A stretch of 64,000 nucleotides of DNA, from the NCBI RefSeq assembly GCF_000013565.1, contig NC_007802.1, positions 2,666,001-2,730,000 on the forward strand, read 5' to 3'. The stretch's first letter is position 1; the number at the start of each line of letters is the position of its first letter. The DNA comes from Jannaschia sp. CCS1 (lineage in GTDB: Bacteria; Pseudomonadota; Alphaproteobacteria; Rhodobacterales; Rhodobacteraceae). The notes under the pieces were generated by a model. The model was given only the letters and a program-made list of their open reading frames with translations. It had not been told where the DNA came from and ran no database searches. A program made the position numbers and the translations under genes. This document shows, in pieces, positions 16,827 through 25,699 of the stretch.

Positions 16827-17954
16827 ATGTCCGATACCTTCGACAGCACGCCCCAGACCGCCCGCCCGGAAGATGAGCATCGCTTCCCCTGCTCCAATTG
16901 CGGATCGGATATGCGCTACGCGCCCACTGACGGCAAAATGATCTGTGATCACTGCGGCAATGAGGAGGCGATCGAGGTTGCCGACGGCCCCTGGGGTGGC
17001 GGGGAAGGATTGGTCGAGAATGATTTTGAGGCGGCCCTGCGCGGGGAGGTCGCGGCTGCCGAAATGGAGGAGACACGCGTTTCCGCCTGCCCGTCCTGCG
17101 GCGCACAGGTGCAGTTTGATGGCGCCACCCATTCCGAGGAATGTCCCTTCTGCGCCACCCCCGTGGTGGCCGACACGGGCACCCATCGCCATATCAAACC
17201 CAAGGGGTTGATTCCGTTTCAACTGACGGAGCGGGACGCAAGCAAAGCCATGAACAATTGGCTCTCCGGCCTGTGGTTTGCACCCAACGGCCTGAAGCAA
17301 TATGCCCGCAAGGACAGCACACTCGATGGTATCTACGTGCCCTACTGGACCTATGACGCCGACACTGCCACCTCCTACCGGGGCCAGCGCGGCACCGCCT
17401 ATTATGTGACGGTGAAAGGCCCCGATGGCAAACCGCGGCAGGAACGGCGCATGCGCTGGACCCGCGCCTCGGGCCGGGTCGCGCGCTTTTTCGACGACAT
17501 TCTTGTGCTGGCCTCCAAATCCCTGCCCAAGCGCTACACGGACGCGCTGGCGCCGTGGGACCTCAGCGCGCTGGCCGAATACAAGCCGGAGTTTCTGTCG
17601 GGCTTCCGGGCGGAGGGCTATACGGTGGAGCTTGACGAAGGCATGGATGAGGCGCGCCGGATCATGGATGCGCAGATCCGCCGCGACATCTGCCGCGACA
17701 TTGGCGGGGACGCCCAGAAGATCGACGCCATGGATACCCATGTGGACGATGTGACCTTCAAACACGTGCTGCTGCCGGTCTGGATCGCCGCCTACAAATA
17801 CCGCGGCAAAAGCTTCCGGTTTGTCGTCAATGCCCAAAGCGGCAAGGTCCAGGGGGAGCGGCCCTATAGCTGGGGCAAGATCGCGCTGGCCGTCATCGCC
17901 GCCGTCGTGTTCGCAGGCGCGGTGTTCTACGGGCTAGAGGTCATGGACCGCTAG
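16827..17954 (+). CDS. Double zinc-ribbon protein with a C-terminal membrane anchor
   Basis: 375 residues. Two four-cysteine zinc ribbons occur: CSNCGSD...CDHCGNE (residues about 26-49) and CPSCGAQ...CPFCATP (89-110). A middle domain has a YWTYDADT segment, and one membrane helix near residues 352-370 (ALAVIAAVVFAGAVFYG) places most of the protein in the cytoplasm. Similar proteins are annotated as TFIIB-type zinc-finger or, wrongly, as primosomal helicase fragments. The middle domain recalls proteins that pass shape or stress signals at the membrane, but its role is unknown. Confidence 0.72.
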   Translation: MSDTFDSTPQTARPEDEHRFPCSNCGSDMRYAPTDGKMICDHCGNEEAIEVADGPWGGGEGLVENDFEAALRGEVAAAEMEETRVSACPSCGAQVQFDGATHSEECPFCATPVVADTGTHRHIKPKGLIPFQLTERDASKAMNNWLSGLWFAPNGLKQYARKDSTLDGIYVPYWTYDADTATSYRGQRGTAYYVTVKGPDGKPRQERRMRWTRASGRVARFFDDILVLASKSLPKRYTDALAPWDLSALAEYKPEFLSGFRAEGYTVELDEGMDEARRIMDAQIRRDICRDIGGDAQKIDAMDTHVDDVTFKHVLLPVWIAAYKYRGKSFRFVVNAQSGKVQGERPYSWGKIALAVIAAVVFAGAVFYGLEVMDR

Positions 17955-17974
17955 AGTGCCGTCCAGTCAACACA

Positions 17975-17996
17975 CAGCCCGGCATGAACCGGGCTG
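17975..17996. terminator. Hairpin terminator between convergent genes
   Basis: An eight-base perfect stem CAGCCCGG / CCGGGCTG with loop CATGAA, placed between the zinc-ribbon gene and the convergent VPLPA-CTERM gene. There is no long T run, so its strength is uncertain. Confidence 0.6.
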
Positions 17997-18019
17997 TCGT
18001 ATCAAGCTGCGGCCTGCGG

Positions 18020-18652
18020 TCAGGCCTGTGCGGCCCGGTGGCGGCGGCGACGCGCCACGACCCCCAATGCCAATGCGCCGACACCCAGAAGCGGCAGGGA
18101 CGCGGGCAAAGGCACAGCGGCCACCTCCTGCGTGAACGTAAAGTTGTCGACCACGCTGGAGCCATCGTTGTCTGGAAGGTCGCCGATCGTCAGTAGAAAA
18201 CTTGCAATGCCGGCACCCTGGATAGACAGAAGGGTCGCGGCATTGCTGCGCAGCTCTCCGGTCTCACTCACGAGGCTGCCATTCGCGTCAAAGCCCTGCA
18301 GGTTGAAGATATCGAGGTCACCACCGCTGTCCCCTGCCACGAGGCTCAGGAATGACACGGTCGTCCCGAGGAATGTGCCGCCGAACGATCCACCGCGCGG
18401 CTCGGCCCCGAAGGGCGGCACGGCGGAGCGCAGGACATGTCCGGATTGCCCGGCCCCCAGTGCGCCAACGCGTCCGACCTGCATGGATTGGTTCGGGTCC
18501 ACCGACTGGAAACTGACCCCGCCAAAGTCGAATGTCGGCGCGTAGAACCCACTGAAGTCTTCAAAATCAATCGAGACTGTGTTGGCGTTTGCGGCCCCCG
18601 CCGCCAAACCCAAAGCGACGATACCCGCGGCAATACCTCTTAAAACTCTCAT
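18020..18652 (-). CDS. VPLPA-CTERM surface protein
   Basis: 210 residues. A signal peptide (RGIAAGIVALGLAAGAANA) is followed by a beta-rich region with an FEDFSGFYAP-like start. The C-terminus has VPLPAS, a hydrophobic helix (LPLLGVGALALGVV) and an arginine-rich tail (ARRRRHR): the tripartite VPLPA-CTERM sorting signal. Such proteins are sorted by an exosortase in Rhodobacteraceae and usually end up at the surface or in extracellular polymer. A second family member lies at 30512. No exosortase gene is in the window. The start follows AGGGGA. Confidence 0.85.
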   Translation of the reverse strand: MRVLRGIAAGIVALGLAAGAANANTVSIDFEDFSGFYAPTFDFGGVSFQSVDPNQSMQVGRVGALGAGQSGHVLRSAVPPFGAEPRGGSFGGTFLGTTVSFLSLVAGDSGGDLDIFNLQGFDANGSLVSETGELRSNAATLLSIQGAGIASFLLTIGDLPDNDGSSVVDNFTFTQEVAAVPLPASLPLLGVGALALGVVARRRRHRAAQA

Positions 18653-18852
18653 TCTGGTCCCCTGATTGCTGACTGCGTCGAAGCTCTAAACATGCGGCTT
18701 CAGAGTAAATCACGTGCCGTGGCGCCAATAAGTTTCAAATTTTCGAAGATTTGTTGCCAAAGCGGTCGGCTGCCCGCATCTTGCACCGCCACAATCGCAT
18801 ATGGACCGCCTGAAAGGTTACCGCTAACACGTCTGCAAGGATGGAGGTTCCC

Positions 18853-19782
18853 ATGATCCTATGCGCGGGCGAGGCCCTGATCGACATGCTGCCCCGCAAG
18901 ACCGAGGCGGGCGAAGCGGCGTTTGCACCCTACCCCGGCGGCTCGGTCTTCAACACCGCCGTGGCCCTGTCGCGTCTGGGCACGAAGACGGAGTTCTTTT
19001 CGGGCCTCAGCACGGACCTGTTCGGGGAACGGCTGGACAGTGTGTTGATGGCCAATGGCGTGGGCAGCGCCCTGGCGCATCGCAACGACCGCCCCACAAC
19101 GCTGGCCTTCGTGACCCTGACCGACGGCCATGCCAGCTATGCGTTTTACGATGAGAACACCGCCGGGCGGATGCTGACCGAGGCCGACCTACCCGCCATC
19201 CCCGAGACTGCAAAGGCCTGTTTCTTCGGTGGAATATCCCTCGCGGTGGAACCCTGCGCAGATGCCTATGCCGCGTTGATCGGCCGGGCAAACGATCTGG
19301 GCCGCGTGGTGATGATCGACCCCAACATTCGCCCCGGCTTCATCGCCGATGAGGCCCGGTTCCGCGCGCGGCTGGATCAGATGCTGGCCCAGACCGACAT
19401 CATCAAGGCCTCGGACGAGGATCTGCGGTGGCTTCTGGGCGACATGTCCCTGCCCGAACTGGCCGAGGCGTTGCGGGCCAAGGGTCCGTCGGTGGTTCTG
19501 GTGACCCAGGGTGCGGCTGGAGTGACCGGATTTTACGCGGGCGGAGAGATCCACGTAGACGCAGAGGCTGTGACTGTGGTCGACACAGTGGGCGCGGGCG
19601 ATACGTTCAACGCGGGTGTTCTGGCCGGGCTGGACGACGCAGGCGCGTTGGACAAAGCCATGATTGCCAAGGGGTTGGATGCGGAGACCTTGCGGGGTGC
19701 GATGGAGCTTGGCGTGCGTGCATCTGCCGTGACCGTCACCCGCGCGGGCGCAAATCCGCCGCGCCGGGATGAGCTGTCTTGA
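18853..19782 (+). CDS. PfkB-family carbohydrate kinase (fructokinase-like)
   Basis: 309 residues. The N-terminal sugar-binding strand [13 protein letters not shown], a [15 protein letters not shown] segment and the C-terminal PfkB signature [16 protein letters not shown] (with the catalytic Asp) define a ribokinase-fold kinase. The start at 18853 is fixed by GGAGG five bases upstream. The likely substrate is fructose or a related sugar. No sugar-transport genes are adjacent. The stop is followed closely by dtd, so the two probably share a transcript. Confidence 0.88.
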   Translation: MILCAGEALIDMLPRKTEAGEAAFAPYPGGSVFNTAVALSRLGTKTEFFSGLSTDLFGERLDSVLMANGVGSALAHRNDRPTTLAFVTLTDGHASYAFYDENTAGRMLTEADLPAIPETAKACFFGGISLAVEPCADAYAALIGRANDLGRVVMIDPNIRPGFIADEARFRARLDQMLAQTDIIKASDEDLRWLLGDMSLPELAEALRAKGPSVVLVTQGAAGVTGFYAGGEIHVDAEAVTVVDTVGAGDTFNAGVLAGLDDAGALDKAMIAKGLDAETLRGAMELGVRASAVTVTRAGANPPRRDELS

Positions 19783-19807
19783 AAACACTCCACCAGCGGA
19801 GGCGGGC

Positions 19808-20251
19808 ATGAGAGCCCTGATCCAACGCGTCCACAATGCGCGGGTCGAGGTGGAGGGAGCCATTGTGGGCCAGACAGGGCCGGGCCTTCTGATCCTGCTG
19901 TGCGCCATGGCAGGCGACACGGAGGCCGAGGCTGAAAAGCTCATCACCAAGATCACCAAGTTGCGCATCTTCAAGGATGAGGCGGGCAAGATGAACCGCT
20001 CGCTTCTGGACATTGGGGGCGGTGCGCTGGTGGTCAGTCAGTTTACGCTGTCCGCCGACACGTCGCGCGGGAACAGGCCCGGTTTTTCGGCTGCGGCCCC
20101 GCCACAGGAGGGCGAGGCCCTCTACCTACACGCGGTCGACCTGCTGCGCGGCCACGGGGTCGCCACGCAAACGGGCCAGTTCGGCGCGGATATGGATGTG
20201 CATCTGGTCAATGATGGCCCTGTTACCATTTGGATGGACACATCCGCATAG
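19808..20251 (+). CDS. dtd: D-aminoacyl-tRNA deacylase
   Basis: 147 residues, the family norm. The N-terminus MRALIQRV is followed by [10 protein letters not shown]. Catalytic-site segments are [19 protein letters not shown] (the SxTxG-like loop) and [13 protein letters not shown], with the conserved NxGP-like motif as NDGP. It removes D-amino acids and achiral glycine from misacylated tRNA. The start at 19808 is chosen because the upstream in-frame region overlaps the kinase gene. Confidence 0.94.
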   Translation: MRALIQRVHNARVEVEGAIVGQTGPGLLILLCAMAGDTEAEAEKLITKITKLRIFKDEAGKMNRSLLDIGGGALVVSQFTLSADTSRGNRPGFSAAAPPQEGEALYLHAVDLLRGHGVATQTGQFGADMDVHLVNDGPVTIWMDTSA

Positions 20252-20281
20252 CGCCTCAATTTTAGGCAAACCTCCTTCAAG

Positions 20282-20297
20282 ACCATGAAAATATGGT
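20282..20297. repeat. Small hairpin upstream of the ATP-grasp gene
   Basis: ACCAT-GAAAAT-ATGGT, a five-base inverted repeat in the 107-base gap between dtd and the ATP-grasp gene. It could be a weak terminator or an operator half; nothing more can be said. Confidence 0.35.
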
Positions 20298-20358
20298 AAG
20301 AATGACTGGCCCTTTCACTCAGAGACTCATCTGTTAGGGTCATGCGCTTGGAGGACCT

Positions 20359-21786
20359 ATGACTGACCAGACACGATTTTTCGATGAGATGACCGGCGGC
20401 GCACCGCAGGCGCGGGGGCCCTATCAACCCTATGATGCGTGGTTCCAGGGCGAGGATCTGGACGAGATCCGCAAGAAATCGGCGGAGGCCGAGGGCTTTT
20501 TTCGCCGCACCGGCATCACCTTCAACGTCTATGGCCAGACCGAGGCCGATGAGCGGTTGATCCCCTTCGACGTGGTCCCGCGCATCATTTCAGGACGCGA
20601 ATGGACGCGCCTGACCCGCGGGATCGAGCAACGTGTCCGGGCGCTCAACGCATTTCTCTACGATATCTATCACCGCCAGGAGATTCTGCGCGCAGGCCGC
20701 GTTCCGCGCGAGCTGATCGACGGCAATGAAGCGTTCCTGCCTCAGATGATGGGCGTGGCCCCTCCGGGCGGCATCTACACCCATATCGTCGGCACCGATC
20801 TGGTGCGCACCGGTGAGGATGAGTTTTTCGTGCTGGAAGATAACGCCCGCACGCCGTCGGGCGTCAGCTACATGCTGGAGAACCGCGAGACGATGTTGCA
20901 GATGTTTCCGGACCTGTTCAGCCGCATCAAGGTGCGCCCGGTTCAGAACTATCCGGCCAACCTGCGCCGATCGCTGGCTGCCTGTGCGCCCAATGCCTGC
21001 ACGGGCGAATGTACCGTCGCGGTCCTGACCCCCGGCATCCACAATTCTGCGTATTTTGAACATGCCTTCCTGGCCGATCAGATGGGCGTGGAGCTGGTCG
21101 AAGGCCACGACTTGCGCGTGAAAGACGGGCGTATCGCGATGCGCACGACCGAAGGCTACAAAGCCATCGACGTGCTCTATCGCCGTGTGGATGATGATTT
21201 CCTCGACCCGCTGAACTTCAACCCCGACAGCATGTTGGGCGTGCCCGGCATCATGGATGTCTACCGCGCGGGCGGGATCACGATTGCCAATGCGCCGGGC
21301 ACCGGCATCTCGGACGACAAGGCGCTCTATAGCTACATGCCGGATATCATTGAGTTCTATACGGGCGAAAAGGCGCTTTTGCAGAATGTGCCAACCCATA
21401 GATGCTCCGAGCCCGAGGCGCTGAAATACGTACTCGACAATCTAGCGGAGCTGGTGGTGAAGGAAGTCCACGGCTCAGGCGGCTATGGCATGCTGGTGGG
21501 GCCTGCCGCATCGAAGACAGAGATCGAGGCGTTCCGCAAAAAGCTGGAAGCCAACCCGTCCAATTATATCGCGCAGCCCACGCTCGCGCTGTCGACCTGC
21601 CCGATCCTCACCGAGGCAGGACTGGCGCCGCGTCACGTCGATCTGCGGCCATTCGTGCTGATGGCGCCCAACAAGACCACCATTACCCCCGGCGGGCTGA
21701 CCCGCGTGGCCTTGGCGGAGGGCAGCCTGGTGGTGAACTCAAGCCAGGGCGGCGGCACCAAAGACACCTGGGTACTGGAGGACTAG
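20359..21786 (+). CDS. Circularly permuted ATP-grasp protein (Anbu cluster)
   Basis: 475 residues of the circularly permuted ATP-grasp type 2 family (DUF404/DUF407). Recognisable segments are ITFNVYG, RIISGREWTRL, EDNARTPSGVSYMLENR and VVKEVHGSGGYGML. Members are predicted amide or peptide ligases that use ATP. A good ribosome site, GGAGGA, precedes the start. It is the first of four co-oriented genes with alpha-E, transglutaminase and Anbu proteins, a cluster known in many proteobacteria. The substrate is unknown; peptide ligation is a prediction from the family. Confidence 0.9.
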   Translation: MTDQTRFFDEMTGGAPQARGPYQPYDAWFQGEDLDEIRKKSAEAEGFFRRTGITFNVYGQTEADERLIPFDVVPRIISGREWTRLTRGIEQRVRALNAFLYDIYHRQEILRAGRVPRELIDGNEAFLPQMMGVAPPGGIYTHIVGTDLVRTGEDEFFVLEDNARTPSGVSYMLENRETMLQMFPDLFSRIKVRPVQNYPANLRRSLAACAPNACTGECTVAVLTPGIHNSAYFEHAFLADQMGVELVEGHDLRVKDGRIAMRTTEGYKAIDVLYRRVDDDFLDPLNFNPDSMLGVPGIMDVYRAGGITIANAPGTGISDDKALYSYMPDIIEFYTGEKALLQNVPTHRCSEPEALKYVLDNLAELVVKEVHGSGGYGMLVGPAASKTEIEAFRKKLEANPSNYIAQPTLALSTCPILTEAGLAPRHVDLRPFVLMAPNKTTITPGGLTRVALAEGSLVVNSSQGGGTKDTWVLED

Positions 21787-21788
21787 AC

Positions 21789-22730
21789 ATGCTTGGTAAA
21801 ACCGCAGGCGGTCTCTACTGGCTCTTCCGCTATCTGGAACGGTCGGAAAATACCGCACGACTGATTGAAACCGGCTTTCGGATCGCGCTGACGCGGCCCG
21901 ATGGGTCTGACGATGAATGGCGCTCTGTGCTGCAAACGGCGGCGGTGCGCGACCTTTACGAGGGACTTTATGGAGAGGTCGAGCAGGCCAAAGCCATTGA
22001 TTTCCTGCTGCGGGACCGCGCGAACCCCTCATCGATCCTGTCCAGCATCTCAGAGGCCCGCCAAAATGCGCGCCTGACCCGCACGGCCCTGACACGCGAG
22101 GTGTGGGAGGCGATCAACGACGCCTATATGAACCTCAAGGAGCTGCTGGCGCATCCCGTGTCTGCAAAGACCCTGCCCGGAACCCTTGCCACGATCCGAC
22201 AGCACTCGGCGCTGGTGCGTGGGGCGATGCACGGCACGATGCTGCGCACGGATATCTTTGATTTCTGCCGTCTGGGCACGTTCATCGAGCGCGCCGACAA
22301 CACCGCGCGGATTCTGGACGTGAAATATTACGTGCTGCTGCCATCGATGACGCAGGTGGGATCAGACCTGGACAATGTGCAATGGGAAACGATCCTGCGG
22401 GCCGTGGCCTCCCACCGGTCCTACCGCTGGCTGATGGGCGGTGAGACGACGCCGAAGGGCATCGCCGATTTCCTGGTTTTCGACACCCGCATGCCGCGCA
22501 GTCTGCGGTTCACGGTCAAGAAAATGGCGTCCAATCTGGAATATCTGGCGGAAAATTATGGTCAGCGTCACGCTTGCCATGACCAGATGGACGTGCTTCT
22601 CGCGCGGCTCAAACATGGCACAATCGACGAGGTGTTTGACGATGGCCTGCATGAATTCCTGACCGAGTTCCTGTTGGATATCGGCGCGCTCGGAGCGCAA
22701 ATCGAGAGTGATTACAGGTTCCTGGGGTAG
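21789..22730 (+). CDS. Alpha-E domain protein (Anbu cluster)
   Basis: 313 residues, all helical, of the alpha-E (DUF403) family. It begins GKTAGGLYWLFRYLERSENTARLIE, the conserved N-terminal helix, and later has CRLGTFIERADNTARILDVKYY. Its gene starts two bases after the ATP-grasp stop, with the ribosome site inside the end of that gene. Alpha-E proteins accompany ATP-grasp ligases and probably work with them. No catalytic residues are known. Confidence 0.9.
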   Translation: MLGKTAGGLYWLFRYLERSENTARLIETGFRIALTRPDGSDDEWRSVLQTAAVRDLYEGLYGEVEQAKAIDFLLRDRANPSSILSSISEARQNARLTRTALTREVWEAINDAYMNLKELLAHPVSAKTLPGTLATIRQHSALVRGAMHGTMLRTDIFDFCRLGTFIERADNTARILDVKYYVLLPSMTQVGSDLDNVQWETILRAVASHRSYRWLMGGETTPKGIADFLVFDTRMPRSLRFTVKKMASNLEYLAENYGQRHACHDQMDVLLARLKHGTIDEVFDDGLHEFLTEFLLDIGALGAQIESDYRFLG

Positions 22731-22736
22731 ACGCAC

Positions 22737-23558
22737 ATGCAGTTGACGATTTCGCATACAACAACCTACCGGTTCGAGCAGCCCGCCCATTACGGTCTGC
22801 AACAGCTGCGTCTGACGCCGCTGTCCCTGCCCGGTCTGCAGAACGTTGTGTCGTGGAACATGGATGTCGAGGGAGGGCAGATAGAGACGACGTTCCGCGA
22901 TCAGCATTGCAACGAGGTGGTGCTGGTGTCCTTTGACACAGACGCCCATGAGATCCGCGTGACGTGCAAGGGGCAGGTGGATGTGGTGGATACCGCCGGC
23001 GTCGTGGGCAAACACGCGGTGGGCAAACGCGGGGCCTACGCGCCGCTGTGGTATTTCCAACGGACCACCGCGCGCACGACGGCGGGCGAGAACGTCACCG
23101 CGATGATTGACGGGCTGGCCGCGGAGGTCCCTGACGATGTGTCGCGCCTGCACACCCTGTCGGCCCGCATTCTTGAGGCCGTGCCCTACAAAATCGGCAC
23201 CACCGGCGCAGAGACGACGGCGGAGGATGCCATCGCCGCAGAGGGCGGCGTGTGCCAAGACCACGCCCACATCTTCATCGCCGCCGCCCGCGCCATGGGA
23301 TATCCGGCGCGCTATGTCTCTGGCTACTTGATGATGAACGACCGGGTGCATCAGGACGCGTCCCACGCCTGGGCCGAGGCCCATGTGCCGGGGATCGGGT
23401 GGGTCGGTTTCGATGTGTCAAACGGCTATTCGCCCGATCCACGCTATGTGCGCGTGGCCACCGGTCTGGATTACGCGGAAGCGGCCCCCATCGCGGGCCT
23501 GCATTACGGTGCGTCGGGCGAGGCGATGTCTGTCGACATCCAGGTCGCACAGCAGTAG
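22737..23558 (+). CDS. Transglutaminase-like cysteine protease (Anbu cluster)
   Basis: 273 residues. An N-terminal beta domain (QLTISHTTTYRFEQPAHYG) leads into a transglutaminase core with the catalytic triad Cys173 (GGVCQDHAH), His210 (ASHAWAEA) and Asp at GFDVSNG. Such enzymes act as proteases or amidases, not only cross-linkers. It is the third of four co-oriented genes and six bases downstream of the alpha-E gene. Role inferred: processing of a peptide made or modified by the cluster. Confidence 0.92.
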   Translation: MQLTISHTTTYRFEQPAHYGLQQLRLTPLSLPGLQNVVSWNMDVEGGQIETTFRDQHCNEVVLVSFDTDAHEIRVTCKGQVDVVDTAGVVGKHAVGKRGAYAPLWYFQRTTARTTAGENVTAMIDGLAAEVPDDVSRLHTLSARILEAVPYKIGTTGAETTAEDAIAAEGGVCQDHAHIFIAAARAMGYPARYVSGYLMMNDRVHQDASHAWAEAHVPGIGWVGFDVSNGYSPDPRYVRVATGLDYAEAAPIAGLHYGASGEAMSVDIQVAQQ

Positions 23559-23561
23559 GAC

Positions 23562-23602
23562 TCCCTTAATCCTCCCCTACTAAATATGGGGAATCAAAGG
23601 GA
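23562..23602 (+). promoter_or_regulatory. Two-tier hairpin enclosing the Anbu ribosome binding site
   Basis: An outer stem TCCCTT (23562-23567) / AAGGGA (23597-23602) and an inner stem TCCCC (23573-23577) / GGGGA (23588-23592) fold the region just before the Anbu start. The AAAGGGA at 23596-23602, the probable Shine-Dalgarno sequence nine bases before the ATG, is paired in the outer stem. It may limit Anbu translation. Confidence 0.55.
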
Positions 23603-23611
23603 CGACAGGCA

Positions 23612-24349
23612 ATGACATACTGCGTGGGACTGAAACTGGATCGCGGTCTGGTGTTCATGTCCGACACCCGCACCAATGCGGGCGTGGACAACATCTCGAT
23701 GTTCAAGAAGATGTTTCAGTGGGAGGTGCCGGGCGAACGCTCGGTCACGCTGATGACCGCTGGCAATCTGGCCACGACGCAAGCCGTTGTGAGCCTGCTG
23801 AATGAGCGCAGCCTGGCCGCAGAGGATCGCGGAACGCTGTCTATCGTTCAGGCCCCCTCGATGTTCCAGGTCGCCAAGCTGATTGGCGAGACCCTGCGGG
23901 AGGTGATTGCCGACCAGTCGGGCGACAGCGGCCCCAACGCGGATGCCTTTGGCGCGTCAATGATCGTGGGTGGCCAGGTCGCGGGCGGAGAGCCGCGGCT
24001 GTTCATGATCTATGCCGAGGGAAATTTCGTAGAGGCCTGCGAAGACACGCCTTTTTTCCAGATTGGTGAAACCAAATACGGCAAACCCATCCTGGTCCGC
24101 GCCTATGATCCGGCGATGCGGTTTGAGGAGGCGGTCAAACTTCTGATGGTCAGTTTCGATTCGACCCTGAAGGCGAATTTGAGTGTCGGGATGCCGCTGG
24201 ATCTGCATTTGTACGAGGCCGATAGCCTGCGCCATGGCCTCCGCCGCCGGATCGAACCGGAAGATACGTTTTTTGCGGAAATCTCGTCCGGCTGGGGCGA
24301 GAAACTGCGTGAGGCGTTTGATACTTTGCCGGAGTATTCCCTGGAGTAA
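23612..24349 (+). CDS. Anbu, proteasome-beta-like Ntn hydrolase
   Basis: 245 residues. It begins TYCVGLKLDRGLVFMSDTRTNAG; the threonine after the initiator Met is the expected N-terminal nucleophile of this 20S-proteasome-related family. Lys and Asp of the active site lie in the following strands (SDTRTNAG). FGASMIVGGQ and a late YEADSLRHGLRRRI are also family-like. Anbu forms ring- or helix-like assemblies distinct from the proteasome. It is the last gene of its cluster and has its ribosome site in a hairpin. Substrates are unknown. Confidence 0.92.
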   Translation: MTYCVGLKLDRGLVFMSDTRTNAGVDNISMFKKMFQWEVPGERSVTLMTAGNLATTQAVVSLLNERSLAAEDRGTLSIVQAPSMFQVAKLIGETLREVIADQSGDSGPNADAFGASMIVGGQVAGGEPRLFMIYAEGNFVEACEDTPFFQIGETKYGKPILVRAYDPAMRFEEAVKLLMVSFDSTLKANLSVGMPLDLHLYEADSLRHGLRRRIEPEDTFFAEISSGWGEKLREAFDTLPEYSLE

Positions 24350-24405
24350 GCACCAGGTCGCGCGCGCCGTCTCAGACATTGCGGGCTGCGCCCAAGGCAT
24401 ATTTG

Positions 24406-24433
24406 GAAAGGGGCCGGGGCCCCTTTCGTTTGA
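24406..24433 (+). terminator. Terminator after the Anbu gene
   Basis: GAAAGGGGCC / GGCCCCTTTC is a long near-perfect inverted repeat (24406-24427) followed by a weak T run (CGTTTG). It ends the Anbu transcript and separates it from the convergent monooxygenase gene. Confidence 0.7.
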
Positions 24434-24461
24434 GTTGTAATTGCCCAGATGAAGGGGAGGC

Positions 24462-25616
24462 TCAGCGCGTCACGTCGTGCTGGTAGAGCCAGTTGAACCG
24501 GTTTGTGACGGCATGGGGCGCAAAGCGCGCGGCGGTCCGCAATGCCGTGTGTGCCGCGAACCGCATCGGCCCCGGACGCAGGTGATAATTGGCGGCGTTG
24601 TCATTGGCCGCCTCCACAATGCGGGCGGTCCGGGTCTTTCGGGCGGCCTGATAGGTATGGAGCGCCTCCCCCATGTCGGGGATATCGGCGAGGCTTTGCG
24701 CCAGAACCCACGCGTCTTCCAAGGCCATATTGGCCCCTTGCGCAAGGAAGGGCAGCGTCGGATGGGCGGCATCCCCCAACAGCGCGAGGGGGCCGTTGTA
24801 CCACTTGGCGGCGACCGGATGGCGGTACAGGCCCCAGAGATTGGGCACTTCAACGTCGGCCAACAGGTCCTTGATTTCAGGGCAGAAGTCGGTGAATGCC
24901 GCGCGCAAGTTGCGCGGATCATCTGTCAGTGCCCAATCCTCCGGCGCCCAGGCATCGCGCTCTTCCACGGCGACGATGTTGGTCAACGTGCCGTCCCGCA
25001 GGGGATACCGCACAAGATGCCGACCCGGGCCCATGAAGACGTGAGCTTCGGGCGGCAGCACATCATCCGTAGGGATCAGCGCCCGCCATGCCACCTGCCC
25101 GGTGAAGAACGGCTTGGAGCGCGGGTTGAGGTGGGCGCGTCCGGCGGAATGGAGGCCATCGGCAGCGATGGTCAGGCCATGGACCTCCTGCGCGCCATCT
25201 GAAAGCCGCAGCTGCACCTCATGTTCAAACGCCTCAACCCCGGTGACATGTTGGCCGAGGCGGATCTGAACGCCAGCCTCGATGCAGGCGACATGCAGAA
25301 CATCGATCAGATCGGCGCGGTGAACGAAGTGGAAGGGCTTGCGCAGGGGCATGGCGAAGACCTCCGCCCCGCGCCGGAAATCGCGTAGACGCACGGCGCG
25401 GCCCCGCGTGGCCTGGGCGGCCACGGCGTCCGACAGCCCCAACGCCTGCAACACAACCCAGCCGTTGGGCGAAATTTGCAGACCCGCGCCGACCTCTGTA
25501 ATCGCATCCGCGCGTTCCAGCACCGCCACCACAGCCCCGTGGCGCGCGCAGGCCAAAGCTGCGGCCAAACCGCCGATGCCGCCGCCAATCACCGTCACTT
25601 GTTTGCCAATCAGCAT
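24462..25616 (-). CDS. FAD-dependent monooxygenase (salicylate/3-hydroxybenzoate hydroxylase type)
   Basis: 384 residues. The FAD ADP-binding motif is VTVIGGGIGGLAAALACA (residues about 7-24), and the second FAD motif LALLGDAAHPTLPF is near residue 280. HFVHRADL (the DG-like region) and a GANMALEDAWVL helix match class A flavin hydroxylases. It should hydroxylate an aromatic acid with NAD(P)H and O2. No ring-cleavage genes are adjacent, so the substrate is open. It lies downstream of dksA on the same strand, but a strong terminator separates them. Confidence 0.87.
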   Translation of the reverse strand: MLIGKQVTVIGGGIGGLAAALACARHGAVVAVLERADAITEVGAGLQISPNGWVVLQALGLSDAVAAQATRGRAVRLRDFRRGAEVFAMPLRKPFHFVHRADLIDVLHVACIEAGVQIRLGQHVTGVEAFEHEVQLRLSDGAQEVHGLTIAADGLHSAGRAHLNPRSKPFFTGQVAWRALIPTDDVLPPEAHVFMGPGRHLVRYPLRDGTLTNIVAVEERDAWAPEDWALTDDPRNLRAAFTDFCPEIKDLLADVEVPNLWGLYRHPVAAKWYNGPLALLGDAAHPTLPFLAQGANMALEDAWVLAQSLADIPDMGEALHTYQAARKTRTARIVEAANDNAANYHLRPGPMRFAAHTALRTAARFAPHAVTNRFNWLYQHDVTR

Positions 25617-25633
25617 CCGTCCTCCGAACCGAA

Positions 25634-25660
25634 AAAGGGCACCCGTGATGGGTGCCCTTT
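25634..25660 (-). terminator. Strong terminator after dksA
   Basis: An 11-base perfect stem AAAGGGCACCC / GGGTGCCCTTT with loop GTGAT. Read leftward from dksA it ends in a TTTTT run, so it is a rho-independent terminator for dksA. The read-through gene (monooxygenase) starts right after it. Confidence 0.9.
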
Positions 25661-25699
25661 GTGATGTCGAAATGCCAAGTGGCCAGTCGTCGCGCCCGC

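Noticed and set aside
20359-24349. Anbu cluster as a wholly new system
   Set aside because: The four families and their association are already known; only the substrate and the hairpin control appear open, so it is reported at moderate interest.
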